The notes under the pieces were generated by a model, which searched no databases, was not told the DNA's origin, and was given only the letters and a program-made list of their open reading frames with translations. 64,000 nt of DNA, from contig JAIVEN010000002.1 in the NCBI GenBank assembly GCA_026686845.1, forward strand, positions 42,673,001 to 42,737,000, in the 5' to 3' direction. Positions 10,400-21,124 of the stretch are shown here, piece after piece. A program made the position numbers and the translations under genes. Each line of letters begins with the position of its first letter. Position 1 is the first letter of the stretch. Origin of the DNA: Adenanthera pavonina (taxonomy: Eukaryota; Streptophyta; Magnoliopsida; Fabales; Fabaceae).

Positions 10400-12372
10400 A
10401 GTAGAAGTAAAGCATAGAGAGTGTTCAATAAAAAGACTGAAACTATAGAAGAATCTGTGCATGTAGTTTTCCTTGAAAATGAAACTATTTTTAAGCATGC
10501 CATAGATAAGGATAATCTTATCTCTAGCTTTAAGAACCTGAATTTTTTTGAAGAAGATAAAATTGAACCTCCTAAAATATCTAAATCTGCTAATATAGAG
10601 AAAGATATTCAGGAGAAAGATGTTGAATGTAAAAATAATGAACAAATTTCTCAAGAACTCCCTAGAGTTTAGAGATATCAAAGAAGTCATCCAGTTGATC
10701 AAGTGATTGGGGGTATTCAAGAGAATGTTAAAACCAGAAGACAACTTACGGATCAAGTAAATAACTGTGCATATATTTCTCAAACTGAACCTAAGTGTAC
10801 TGAAGAAGCTCTAACTGATAAATATTGGATATTAGCTATGCAAGATGAACTTAATTAGTTTGAAAGAAATCAAGCTTCGGATTTAGTTCATTGGCCCAAG
10901 AATCACCCAATTATTGGAACTAAATGGGTATTCAAAAATAAACTTAATGAATCTAGAACAATTATCAGAAACAAAGCTAGATTAGTAACCAAAGGATATA
11001 ATTAGGTAGAAGGCGTAGATTATAAGGAAACTAAAGGATATAATTAGGAAGAAGGCATAGATTATGAGGAAACTTTTGCTCCAGTTGCAAGACTGGAAGT
11101 AATAAGAATCCTCTTAGTCTATGCGTGCATAAAAGACATAATGTTGTATCAAATTGATGTAAAAAGTGCTTTTCTGAATGGTTATGTCATGGAAGAGGTT
11201 TATGTTAATCAACCTCCAGGTTTTGAAGACTCAATAAAATCAAACCATGTTTATAAACTAAAGAAAGCTCTTTATGGCTTAAAACAGGCACCAAGAGCAT
11301 GATATGAAAGGCTAAGCAATTTCCTAACTGAAAAAGGATTTAACAGAGGAAAGGTTGATACAACATTGTTTACTAAGAAGGAAAATAAAGACTTGCTTAT
11401 TGTTCAAATTTATGTTGATAATATTATATTTGGTACTACTATTAAATCTCTTTGCAAGAATTTCTCTAAGTTAATGTAGAGTGAATTTGAAATATCAATG
11501 ATGGGTGAGCTCAACTTCTTCCTTGGACTGCAAATTAAACAATATGAGATGACATCTTCCTCAATCAATCAAAATATCTGAAGGAGCTACTAAAAAAGTT
11601 TGGAATGGAAAACGTCAAATCAATGGGGACTCATATGGCTACTGTAACAAAACTTGGTATGGATGAAGGAGGAAAGACTTTTGATATAACTTAGTATAGG
11701 AGAATGATTGGTTCCCTGCAATACCTAACAGCAAGTAGACTTGACATTATGTTCGGTGTTTGTATGTGTGTAAGGTTCCAATCATGTCCTGAAGAGTCTT
11801 ATGCAACAGTTGTGAAGAGAATTTTTAGATACTTAATTGGAACATCATAGATGGGATTTTGGTATCCAAAAGGCAATGGAGAAGAGCTCATGAGATATAC
11901 TGATGCTGACTTTGCTGGATCCAAAACTGATAGAAAAAGTATAAGTAGAACGTGTCAGTTTCTAGGAGGATCCTTGGTTTTATGGTTCAGCAAGAAGCAG
12001 AATAGTGTGGTTTTCTCCACAACAGAAGTTAAATATGTAGCAGCTGGCAGCTATTGTGCTCAAGTCCTTTAGATGAAATAGCAACTTGAAGATCTTGAGA
12101 TTGAGATGAAGGAAATACCAATAAAATGTGATCATCAAAGTGTCAATAATATCACAAAGAATCCAGTCATGCATTCAAGGACAAAGCACATTGAAGTAAG
12201 ATATCACTTCATAAGGGACCATATTTTGAAAGGAGACATCAAATTGGAATACGTCCCTACTGAAGATCATATTACAGACATTCTGACTAAACTACTTGCA
12301 GAAGATAGATACTGCAAAATTAGAAGAGAATTGAGAATGGTAAATCTCAATGAATTGTACGTAAGCCTCTAA
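10400..12372 (+). pseudogene. Copia polyprotein, degraded reverse transcriptase/RNase H half
   Basis: This is the 3' half of a Ty1/copia pol, broken by many stops and small indels. From left to right are the integrase C-terminal signature (VFNKKTETIEESVHVVF), the start of reverse transcriptase (YWILAMQDEL, GTKWVFKNKL), and a VNQPPGFED segment leading to ALYGLKQAPRA. Next come a mutated YVDN site in place of YVDD, LNFFLGLQI, and the RNase H block with YTDADFAGSKTDRKS and CDHQSVNNI. HSRTKHIEVRYHFIRDH ends the recognisable part. Gag, protease and most of integrase are absent, so the element is 5'-truncated. Most premature stops are TAG where the family has CAG or TGG. It lies upstream of a second ORF and one LTR, the order seen in Sireviruses. 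Confidence 0.9.
10985..11074 (+). repeat. ~45-bp tandem duplication in copia reverse transcriptase
   Basis: The segment containing AAAGGATATAATTAGG, GAAGGC and TAGATTATRAGGAAAC occurs twice back to back (starting near 10993 and 11035) with a few differences. It duplicates about 14-15 codons around the KGYxQxEGxDYxETFAPV region in frame. It must post-date or accompany the loss of function, because both copies carry the same TAG. Confidence 0.7.
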
Positions 12373-13187
12373 CTAAATCTACTTAAGTTTCTAGCATTAA
12401 ATTAACACTAACTTTAGCATCGGAGTATGTTTAAGATGTTTTGCAGGTACTCTTCATGAGTCTAGATGATAGTAAATTAATTTAATGGAGTTTATAATAC
12501 CTACATAGTCAATAGATGATGAAGCAGAGCTGGAAATTTGAACTTTCAGGCCCTATTTGTAAGTTCAGCGTTACAAAATTCGCATTTTAGATGCTATTAG
12601 ATGAATTTCCATGTTAAAATATGCTTTTTGAATAAATTGATTTGCTTAAAATTCAAACTTAAGTGCAAATTAGACGAATTTCAGTTGCTCACAAGTTGTT
12701 GCATTACCTTCATGTGTTTCGAAATTCGTCTGTTGTCTGGTGAAAATTTGAATTTCTAAATAACTATATGAATATTGACTTTGTTCAAAATGCTCATTAT
12801 GTAAATTTCAATAACTCAAAATACGCATATTAAAAGCTCCTTACAAAACTTTAAAATTTGAATTTTAGAATCTCAAAATTCGCCTATTGAAGCAAGCAAT
12901 CATGATTGTTCTCTGTTAGACAAAGTTCAAGGAAGAAACTCGCCCATTGAAATTCTCACTCTTTGTTTGCTTAATAATTGATCTCTTGAAATTTGAACTT
13001 TGATGATTCAAAGTTCATCTATTTGAGTTTGTGCCTTGAACTTAGCTTTTGTCAAACAAACTTTAGGATGAAAATTCATCTGCCAAAAAGCCTCTCTTTT
13101 GGGTTAGCTAAGTAACTGCTCAAAATTTGAATTTTGGACTCTCAAAATTTGTCTGTTGAACAATTACAAAAGCTAAAATGAAAGGTC
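12373..13187 (+). repeat. Copia inter-ORF region rich in AAATTCGTCTG motifs
   Basis: No reading frame is visible. The stretch holds many direct and inverted copies of an ~11-base motif AAATTCGTCTG/CAGACGAATTT and close variants, for example near 12671, 12721, 12877, 13070 and 13145. Most are paired with AAATTTGAAYTTT sequences. The same motif recurs in the 3' LTR (16018-16400). This fits repeated motif blocks of Sirevirus non-coding regions. Confidence 0.5.
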
Positions 13188-15498
13188 TTGCTCTGGACAG
13201 ACGTAACCCTATTCATCTCTTTCCTAACTCTATTCACCTACTCTCTTAATTTCTCACCAATTTCGTTTGTGAATCTCCATTTTCCACCGTTTAAACTCCT
13301 TTTTGTACCTTATAAACCCCTTCCTTGCATCTTTCTGCAACAATCTACCACGAGAATAGTAAGGGTTAAAAATCCCAATGTGGGTGAAGGAGAGTCCAGA
13401 CCAAAGAGGGCTGTTAAGTCTCAATATGCCTCTAAGGGAGGTGAAACTAAGAAAAGGAAAGGCAAATCCAACAAGGGAACTCCATCCAAAAGTTAGAAAA
13501 TAACTCCCAAGGCTAGTTCAAAGAAATCAATGTCTCCTATTGCTGCCTCTACCTCGTCCAGTACTGAGTCTGAGGAATTCCAATTAACCACTAAGCTATT
13601 GTGGAGCAATGCTCATATCCTGGAAGAGTATACCACTAAGTTTATCAACAAGAAGGTATCAAACCTCACTGTACAAATTTGGAGGAATTTCTTATTTCCA
13701 TCAATTTTGATGTTGGGTTATAGTGAGATATAAAAATCTGTTGGAAATTAAAGTGAGATATGATGATGAGGTGATCAAAACATGGTATGTTGCTCTATTG
13801 TACAATATCAAAAAAGAGAAATGGCAGATTAATCTGAGGTCCAGAACTTTGTGGCTCTCTAATGAGACTTCTAATAAAGTTTTGGAAATCCCTGGGCCAG
13901 ATGGCTTCAAGATTGATATCACCACCTCAAGATACATGGATAAGGATGAAAATGCATATGAGGAAGGTGGTCCATTCTTGAATTACAAGGAGAGCATAGT
14001 CTTAAATACCTTATTCAGAAGGCATAAGAATAGGACTCCCCTGAGTTTGCTGAAGCCCTCTGATCTAAGTGCTCAAGTCAGGATCTTGCACTATGTTATA
14101 TCCAAGATCATATTCAACAAAGGGGGAAGCTTTAATCTGATTACAAGGGTTGAAGCTCATGTGATGATTGCACTAATGCTTGGAAAGCCGTTGAATATGG
14201 GCTATCTCATCCTCCAACATATGATCAAGGCACGAGATCAAAGGAGAGATTCCACCTTGCCCTTTGCCTCGATCATCACCAAAATACTTCAATATGCTAA
14301 AATACAACATCTGGAGAAAGGCAAAGGCGAGCCCACTAAAGTATTCAAGAATGAAGAGTTATAATGGATGGGAATTGAAAGAAAAGAAAGGAGATGGGTT
14401 GGAAAAGGAGCAAGAAAGTTAGAGGACCTATTCTTTAAAGAAAGTCAATCACAAGAGGGAACCTCTACAGCCATACCACATACTCAGCCTTCACCACAAC
14501 CATCACATCCCATCTCACCTCTAGCAAAACCCACTCAAACACCTCAGCCCTCCACTCTTTTAACCTGGTCCAAGCCAACCAAAATCACTGAGCTATATGA
14601 CAACCTCTCTGCACTCATGCCAAGCATCAGAGATGACCAAAATGCCAAGTTTGCTCATCTGTAGGATCAAATCTTTCAGTTAGCCAAAAATATGAAAGTG
14701 GTTACTAATGCCTATGAAGACATCAAAAGTATTATCTCCTCTACATCAGCTTTACCTCAGCCTAGACCCTTTAAGCCTACCAAGTCTCTATCTCTTAAAC
14801 CTCCTAGTCCTTTTAAACTAGGATCCCCTATACCTACTGCAATAGCTGCTGACACTAGTGCTACCCCACAGGCCTCCAACAATAAGATAAGCCTTGGTCT
14901 ACCCTTGGACTATGGCATGGAGGAAGAGGCCCCCCAAGAAGCAAGCTCTCACGAGCCTATGATGGAAGATGCTCAGGAATCAATTCTGTCACTCCAAGAA
15001 TCTGAGCAAATGGAGAAGCTTGTTGTAGCCATCACTTCTGCTCCTACTATTTAAGCCATACTGAATAAAGAGAGAAGCCTTGTTCCTTATTTAGATGTTA
15101 CTGCCATTGTACATAATGCAATTGTGCAAGCTCAGAAGAAAAGGCTTGAAGAAATGTTTTCTCCTCCTGCACCTCCATCTTCATCTCCTAAGCTTGGTCT
15201 CTCTATAGCACAAAGGGCTAGATTCACAAATCTTCAGATGGAAGTTCAGGAGATAATCTCAAATGCTGAGTAAGATCTCATTGGAACACCATCATCAATA
15301 CCTTTTCCTCAAATCCCCTCCTCAATGCCATTCATTCCTGTTCCTCTTTATGCCATTCCAGTGTCTCAGATCTCTCCTTCTGCTATGCGTGCTCTAGTCC
15401 CTGATGATGCCAAAAAGGGGGAGAAGAAAACTGAGCAAACTGGAGCAGGACATTCTAGCAAGACCTATAGTAAAAAGTCCAAGCCCAAGAAGAAGTGA
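13188..15498 (+). pseudogene. Degraded second ORF of the Sirevirus-like copia element
   Basis: A long frame downstream of pol, about 770 codons, is broken by stops at about 13494, 14362, 14662, 15052 and 15271 and by a frameshift near 13720. It ends at TGA 15496-15498. The start region is Lys/Arg-rich (KRAVKSQYASKGGETKKRKG). The middle is globular, with an HVMIALMLGKPLNMGYLI segment like the plant-transposon-associated domain found in many such ORFs. The C-terminal third is Pro/Ser/Thr-rich and ends in a basic tail (SKKSKPKKK). Position between pol and the 3' LTR matches the extra, sometimes called envelope-like, ORF of Sireviruses. I see no clear signal peptide or transmembrane pattern that would justify the envelope name. 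Confidence 0.6.
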
Positions 15499-15780
15499 TT
15501 AGATCTTAGGGTTGCTTGGTTTTTGCTTGTTTCTGTTGGCTGTATCCCTTGTACTAAAATGATAATCTTGTCTTGAAATGTTATTCTTGCAATGTCATAT
15601 CACTATATTGAACCTTGAATGAATTAATACAATGTGATTCCATATTTTCCTTCTGCTCAGCTATATATGCCGTACTTATCTTTAAACTATAATGCATATG
15701 TTGAGGGAGAGCTCTTAGAAGCAAACCTAAGTACTAATCCAGTTTGCAAGTTGTTTTGTCATCATCATAAAGGAGTAAAG

Positions 15781-17583
15781 TGTTGAATCAAATGTTTTGA
15801 TGATTTCAAACAACTAGAGCTTGGAAGAAAAATATCAAAGGAGTGTAAGAGCATTCAAGTGAAGAAATCCAGGAAGAAATGAGTAAAGAATTAGTTTATA
15901 GGATTTCTCACAGTAAACATAGAGTAAAAGGCTTTGATTTTATTCCCACTTGTTTGAAATATGTGTTTTTCAATTATCATATGTTAACTCATGCTAAATT
16001 TTAAGAATACTGACTATCAGACGAATTTTGAGTTATTAAACTCCATACATATAGTTGAAAATTTGAACTTTGAAGACTAAAACTCAAAGTTACAAAGATG
16101 TTACATCTGTCAGACGAATTTCAGTTGATTGAAATTTGAATTTTAAGTTAAGTATAATTTGTAACAAATGGAAAATTCATCTGAAGTTATGTCAAAGTGT
16201 GGTCTGATATTAAGTACAAAAAGAATTCAAAGTTAGTTCCTCTGACAAGCGAATTTTTGATTTCAAAATTCAAACTTTAAATTGAAAATGTGGAAGTCTG
16301 ATTAAAGGTTTTTCTGCCAAATGAATTTTAAAAGTTCAAAATTTAAATTTTGAAAAGTTGAACTCTTGTACTATATTGAGTTACTCATTGACAGATGAAT
16401 TTTGGATCCCTAAAATTCAAACTTTGAGTGCACTATAGCAATATAAGATAATGGTTCACAACAGATGCACTTCAAACTGGAAAATTTGTATTTCTTAACA
16501 TGGGAAATGTTTGTCAAAACCAAAATTTAAATTTCACTTTTAAACAAACAAATTTTGGAAGTTTAACTTTAAAGTCTTTAGCTTATGGTCTTTACAAAAG
16601 TCATTTATTTACACCCCAAAATTCAAATTTCAGAGTATCAGACACATTAAATGTGGTTGGTGAACAGCTAGTTTTGTAGAATAACCATTAGGTAATGTCT
16701 CTAAAGGCTAAACCTTGTGTCTAACGTATAGTTAAAACACAAATATATAAATAGAACTCCATTTGAAGTTGTGGGTAAAGATTTTATGTTATATATACTG
16801 AAACTCTGTTGAAATCATTAGAAAAAGTCTTCTACTCACTCACACTTCCTTTATTGTACTTCAACTATCACAATTGCTTTGTATTAGAGAGTTTTTTTTT
16901 TCTATAACTAATCTTTTCTTCATCTAGAAAAAAAATTTTTTTGTAAGGGATTTGAGAAACACTTTGCTAGAGTGCAGGGTGAAAATTGTAAGCTCTTATA
17001 ATAGAGTTCAAAGTTGTACTGTGGCATTGCAAGGAGTCCACTGAACTCTTGTAAGATAATGAAAAATCTTAAGTGGTAGCTTGAGAACTGGACGTAGGTT
17101 AAGAAGAGTATAGACCAAACTAGGATAAATCTTTGTGTCCTCCCTCCCTCTACTTTGCAAACTGCCTTCTTATCACTACAAAAAAACTAGAAATTTGAGA
17201 CGGAAATTTACGACGGATTAAGCAAAATTTGAGACGGATTTTGGCTTTGTGACGGAATTTCTGACGGGTCATGTCCGTCACATTTTAACTCGTCGCAAAT
17301 TTTTTGTGACAGATTTTGTGAAGAATTTGCGACGGATTTATGAAATTTCCGCCACAAAATCTATCACAAAAATTTTGTGATGGATTTTGGGACAGATTTG
17401 CGACGGATTTTGAGACGGAATTGTTTCCGTCACAAAATCCGTCCCAAAATTCCAATTTTCTTGTAGTGTATATTCTGCACTTTATTTTCTGCAATTTTTG
17501 CTTTCACTACTCTTTTACAATTTTGCAAAAAATTTTAAACTTCTCAATTCACCCCCCCTCTTGGGAAGCCAGCAAACCTAACA
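15781..17583 (+). repeat. 3' LTR of the Sirevirus-like copia element
   Basis: The LTR starts TGTTGAATCA directly after a purine-rich tract (AAAGGAGTAAAG, 15769-15780), preceded by TCATCATCA as is common before Sirevirus LTRs. It ends near CCTAACA at 17583, after TTCACCCCCCCTCTTGGGAAG, a phrase typical of Sirevirus LTR ends. Inside are AAATTCGTCTG-type motifs and, at 17174-17468, a CACTA miniature element, so the true LTR is about 1.5 kb. A target duplication cannot be tested because the 5' end is lost. Confidence 0.7.
17171..17471. mobile_element. 295-bp CACTA miniature element with TAT duplication
   Basis: The element at 17174-17468 begins CACTACAAAAAAACTAG and ends TTTTCTTGTAGTG, with a perfect 3-bp duplication TAT on both sides. 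The interior consists of GACGGA/TCCGTC units in both orientations (for example near 17200, 17235, 17271, 17403, 17427), so almost the whole element can fold back. The termini and subterminal repeats mark a non-autonomous En/Spm derivative. It sits inside the copia 3' LTR and is therefore younger than it. Confidence 0.85.
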
Positions 17584-18488
17584 AATGGGGCACTTAGGTT
17601 AATTTGATCAAGAGATTTTGCAATTTGCAATAAAACGTATAGGATTTGAATTTGAATGCATAATGCTGTGAAAGAGACAAAAACAATAAAAGAGACTTAT
17701 CTAAGAGGCAAAGGTGTTCAACCAACTCGGTAGTCTGGTCCTCTCAAGTTGGTCTTAGACTAGGCCGAGTTGGGCATTAGATTAAGGTCAAACCCTATCT
17801 CACCCAATCTCAATATATATAATTTTATATGTTTTTAAAAATTTTAATTTTTTATGATGTTTTTCTTAATATATCATATATATAATAAATTGACTATATT
17901 ATTTTTATGAATATTTTTAAGAATTCAATCTTTTAATTTTATTTATAATTTTAAATTGATTTTTCAATATTGTATAAAAATAATACATGATTATTGAGTA
18001 ATTATAATTTTAACAATTTGTATTTTTTATTACAATATTATTTTTTGAAGAAATATATTTTTGATGAATGCAATTATATTTTTGTTAATAAATAAAATTA
18101 ATTTATTTTTTATTTTTAAATACTTTTAAACACTAGGTCAACCACAATCTCGTATATTGGATTGGCCCAATCTATTCGATCTCATTAAAATTGGATATCA
18201 AATTGACTATTAATCCAGTTTTATCTTGTTTTTGTGTACCCAAGTAAGGGGTGAACAATAAATCAAACATATTACACTACAAAGATATAAAGCCACATCA
18301 CTGTCTCTAATCGAGGCATGCACAAGTATACAATTAATACTATAGTCACAATAACAATAAATTATTCACGTGAGCCTATGATTATATTCATGCACATAAA
18401 TGTTGGCGAGAAAAAATATTCATGCACACAATTAATCCCAATGGTGTAAGCACCAGTAAATAATGACCTGGACCACAGTGAAAATAAC
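17584..18488. other. AT-rich spacer, nothing recognised
   Basis: The stretch between the copia LTR and a CACTA fragment is very AT-rich in 17830-18130. It is bounded by two GC-richer pieces that share GGTC and CCCAATCT-like words in opposite orientation (17760-17810 and 18140-18190). This may be a worn inverted-repeat element, but I could not pair the ends. No coding frame was seen. Confidence 0.3.
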
Positions 18489-18680
18489 CACTACTGCAGA
18501 AAAGCTATTTCTAAGATAGTTATTTTTGCTGATGTACATTAGTTATGTAGGCGGCGTAGATGTAGCCGAAATAATAAATATATAACTCTACATCGATTAT
18601 ATAATCAAGAAGGTAGAAAATGCATTTTTTACGTTGGTTAAGAGCTTCAACCAACGTAGTAAATGAATTTTCAACTAAAA
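18489..18680 (+). mobile_element. CACTA fragment related to the 3711-7885 element
   Basis: It begins CACTACTGCAGAAAAG, close to the left terminus of the large CACTA element. It contains the same subterminal theme (ATTTTTTACGTTGGTT and AACCAACGTAGTAAAT). The opposite terminus was not found before the DUF247 gene, so it is a truncated left end. It lies immediately downstream of the DUF247 stop codon and may fall in that gene's 3' untranslated region. Confidence 0.55.
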
Positions 18681-18708
18681 ACATAAATTATCTAATTAAT
18701 TAACTAGC

Positions 18709-20606
18709 TTAATCCTTATGGAATGCTTGTATGATCTGGACAGCAGTAAGAATAATCCCAAGAAAATTAGAAAACACGCCGATGAAGTGCCATGGTGATC
18801 TGAAATGAGTATGACGCCATTCAGCAAACCAAACCCTCCATTCATGTCCATGATACTCCTCAATGTGATCTCTTACTAAGTTATACTTTCCTGTGTGATG
18901 CAAGAGGTCGGAGCTTAAAGTGTTGAAGATGTTGGCCACTTCTTCATCGCTCTTTAGAAGGTTTTTCACAACCCCAGCTTCCCTCAACACTTTCACATCA
19001 TCTGCATGGTCAATCAAGGAATTCATGAAGAACATATACTCATTGATCTCATACTTGCTGTTGAAATCTGGGTACCTCTCGTACGCGATCATGTTAAACA
19101 AAATTTGAGCTATGAAATCGTCCACTGTGAGCCGAGAAAGGCAAAGATTACGACGACGGAAATCGATGCTTGTGAGGTTTTTCCCCCAAACATTTCTCTT
19201 TATTCCAATCCCTGATGTTATAAGTTGCCGTGCATTCCTATATTTTTTAAAATAATTTCTCATTGAATTTGGCCATTGGTCCGTATCTTCATCCTGTTCA
19301 TAGGCCAGAATAGTTGTGCGCAGAAGATCCAGCAAATGAGTTGGCTCACGCTGATCATCCTTCTCTTTTGATACGGTATGAACATGTGGTGCAATTCAAG
19401 AAAAATCTTTTTGTATTTCCTCAAGGTGGCACCACCCCCATTGCTTAACATCATCAACACATAAAAGGGTAGTTGGTTCTCCAACAAGAGCAGATCATGC
19501 TGTAGAACAATGTCCAGTGCTTCTATTTTTGGTTTCTTAATCACTTCATTCATGAAATGAAGGACGGCACACCCATCTACAAACAAGATCCAGGCAAGAT
19601 CATCATCATTGAAGCCTTGAATCGCATCCACAGTGTAGAGTCCTTTCAGTGTTTCGATTTGAGACCGAATGCTTCCAAGTAGTTGTGAAGCTTCTTGTTT
19701 GCCTCCCTTATCATTCAGGTACATTGATGCCCACATTTGCTTGTTCTCTTCTTCTTGCTCAAGATTAATCTTCCTGTCATCTTTGAGACGATGGATGGGT
19801 CCAATGGATACCAGCTTGGGGAAGCAATACTTGGCAAGCTCGGGGCGTTCTCGAAGATAGGGCTGTACCTGTTAGAGGCAACATAAATAGCGAACCATTT
19901 ATTTGTTTAAATATATTCTAAACAATCCTTCTTAATAATATATAATAATATATTTATTTAAATTAAATTATACTAAATTCACCTGAATATTTTGGAACAA
20001 TATAAACATAACTTCTTTTATTTTTAAAACACGATAATAATCCCCCTTAAATTTCTAAATTTTTATAAATAAACTATTTTGCCATTAATTAGTCAGTCAT
20101 TTAATTTTAAGCAACAAAGCAAAACACATAAATGATAATATACTTCTTTAAAGTTCAAACTTCATTTTTACGTAGATAATTCCTCATAAACTTAGATCAC
20201 GTGCAAATCAAGATGTGCCATTTTTTATTGTTGAAATAACGAACGAACTGATTAACAATTAGAGTTATTTATATAAATTTGAAAGTTTAAGGGATCATTT
20301 CATTGTCAAATTTTACATGTCAAAAAGGTTATTTGCACATAATCTAAAATTTAAGAAAATTATACACAATTTATCCATTTATTTGAAGATGTTAAATGAG
20401 ATTTCAAGACATACAAATTAACTCTCTATATACTCTCCCCACACTCACACACATATCACACAGAGAGAGATGAACAGAACCTTTTGTATCTTAGCCTGAT
20501 ATGAAGATTGTCCAAGCAAAGAAGATTGTCTCTGCTGCTGCTGCTGCGTATATGGGGTTGGCTGCTTCGCCCTTTTTCTCAGTAAAGCATCTAAATGAGA
20601 TTCCAT
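18709..20606 (-). CDS. DUF247 (UPF0481) membrane protein gene, frameshifted
   Basis: The gene has two exons on the minus strand: exon 1 at 20606-20481 (42 codons) and exon 2 at 19868-18709, separated by a 612-base intron with donor AAG|GTTCTG and acceptor AACAG. The predicted protein would be about 428 residues, normal for plant DUF247 proteins. Recognisable parts are a Gln run (five CAG codons), the family start VQPYLRERPELAKYCFPKLV followed by SIGPIHRL, then the LENQLPFYVL motif. Next are HLLDLLR and the C-terminal FRSPWHFIGVFSNFLGIILT membrane segment before a short tail ending HKD. Near 19378-19382 the frame shifts: one base must be supplied, or two removed, for HHMF to continue into the HTVSKEKDDQ frame. 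Everything else is intact, so this is either a recent pseudogene or a sequence error. DUF247 function is largely unknown; relatives in grasses are linked to self-incompatibility, which cannot be assumed here. Confidence 0.88.
19376..19386 (-). other. Frameshift site in DUF247 exon 2
   Basis: The upstream frame reads ...FLELHHMF and then drifts into a 39-residue non-family tail that ends at 19260. The family sequence resumes one base out of phase from HTVSKEKDDQ. The local sequence TGTTCATACC needs a single extra base to restore the frame. There is no homopolymer longer than two here, which makes a simple homopolymer error less likely. Confidence 0.8.
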
Positions 20607-21124
20607 ATATATATATATAATATAAGATTGCTGTTAGTCAAGTGATTGTGGAGTTATTTAAGTCGACAAGAGAGAGGAATGTTTCATATATATATATATA
20701 TAGGTGGCTGTTCAATGCAATGATGTCAGCGGAGTCTCCGAAGTTAAACTACACTGCTCGTGTGGAATAAACCTCAAAGGAGCAAGCAACATATAGTATC
20801 ATCGTGCGTGCTGCTTTATTAATCTTCCAAGTCTGAACTAAGCATATATACTTTGCCTCATAAAAAAACAAATTCTGCCTTCAGTATATAATATGCTTTG
20901 GTTCTCAGAAATTCAATGTGATATATGTTCTGGTTCCTCAATATATATATAGGTGCAATTTGGAGTGATTAACGGACTATCGTTGAACCATTACTCTTTA
21001 CTTCTATCAACTTTAAAAATAATGAGCATGAATAAAATAAATAAATCTCATATATATGTGATGATACTCTATGTTATTCTTCCTCTTCGTATATTTGAAA
21101 AAAAAAAAAGATAAGAAAACAGAT
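20607..21124 (-). promoter_or_regulatory. Upstream region of DUF247 gene with AT microsatellites
   Basis: Immediately upstream of the start codon is an (AT)n run (20605-20621), and another lies at 20688-20701. Either could supply a TATA-like element about 20-100 bases upstream of the ATG, but the exact one cannot be chosen. An A-rich tract follows at 21099-21110, next to the LINE 3' end. No coding sequence was seen. Confidence 0.3.

Noticed and set aside
10397..10783. Minus-strand open frame of 128 codons
   Set aside because: It is antisense to the copia pol relic, whose plus-strand motifs are clear.
13188..15498. Interpreting the second copia ORF as a functional envelope protein
   Set aside because: No clear signal peptide or membrane segment can be read, and the frame has several stops and a frameshift.
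20728..20760. CTCCGAAGTTAA resembling part of 5S rRNA
   Set aside because: Only about a dozen bases match; the flanking sequence does not follow the 5S gene, so chance is likely.
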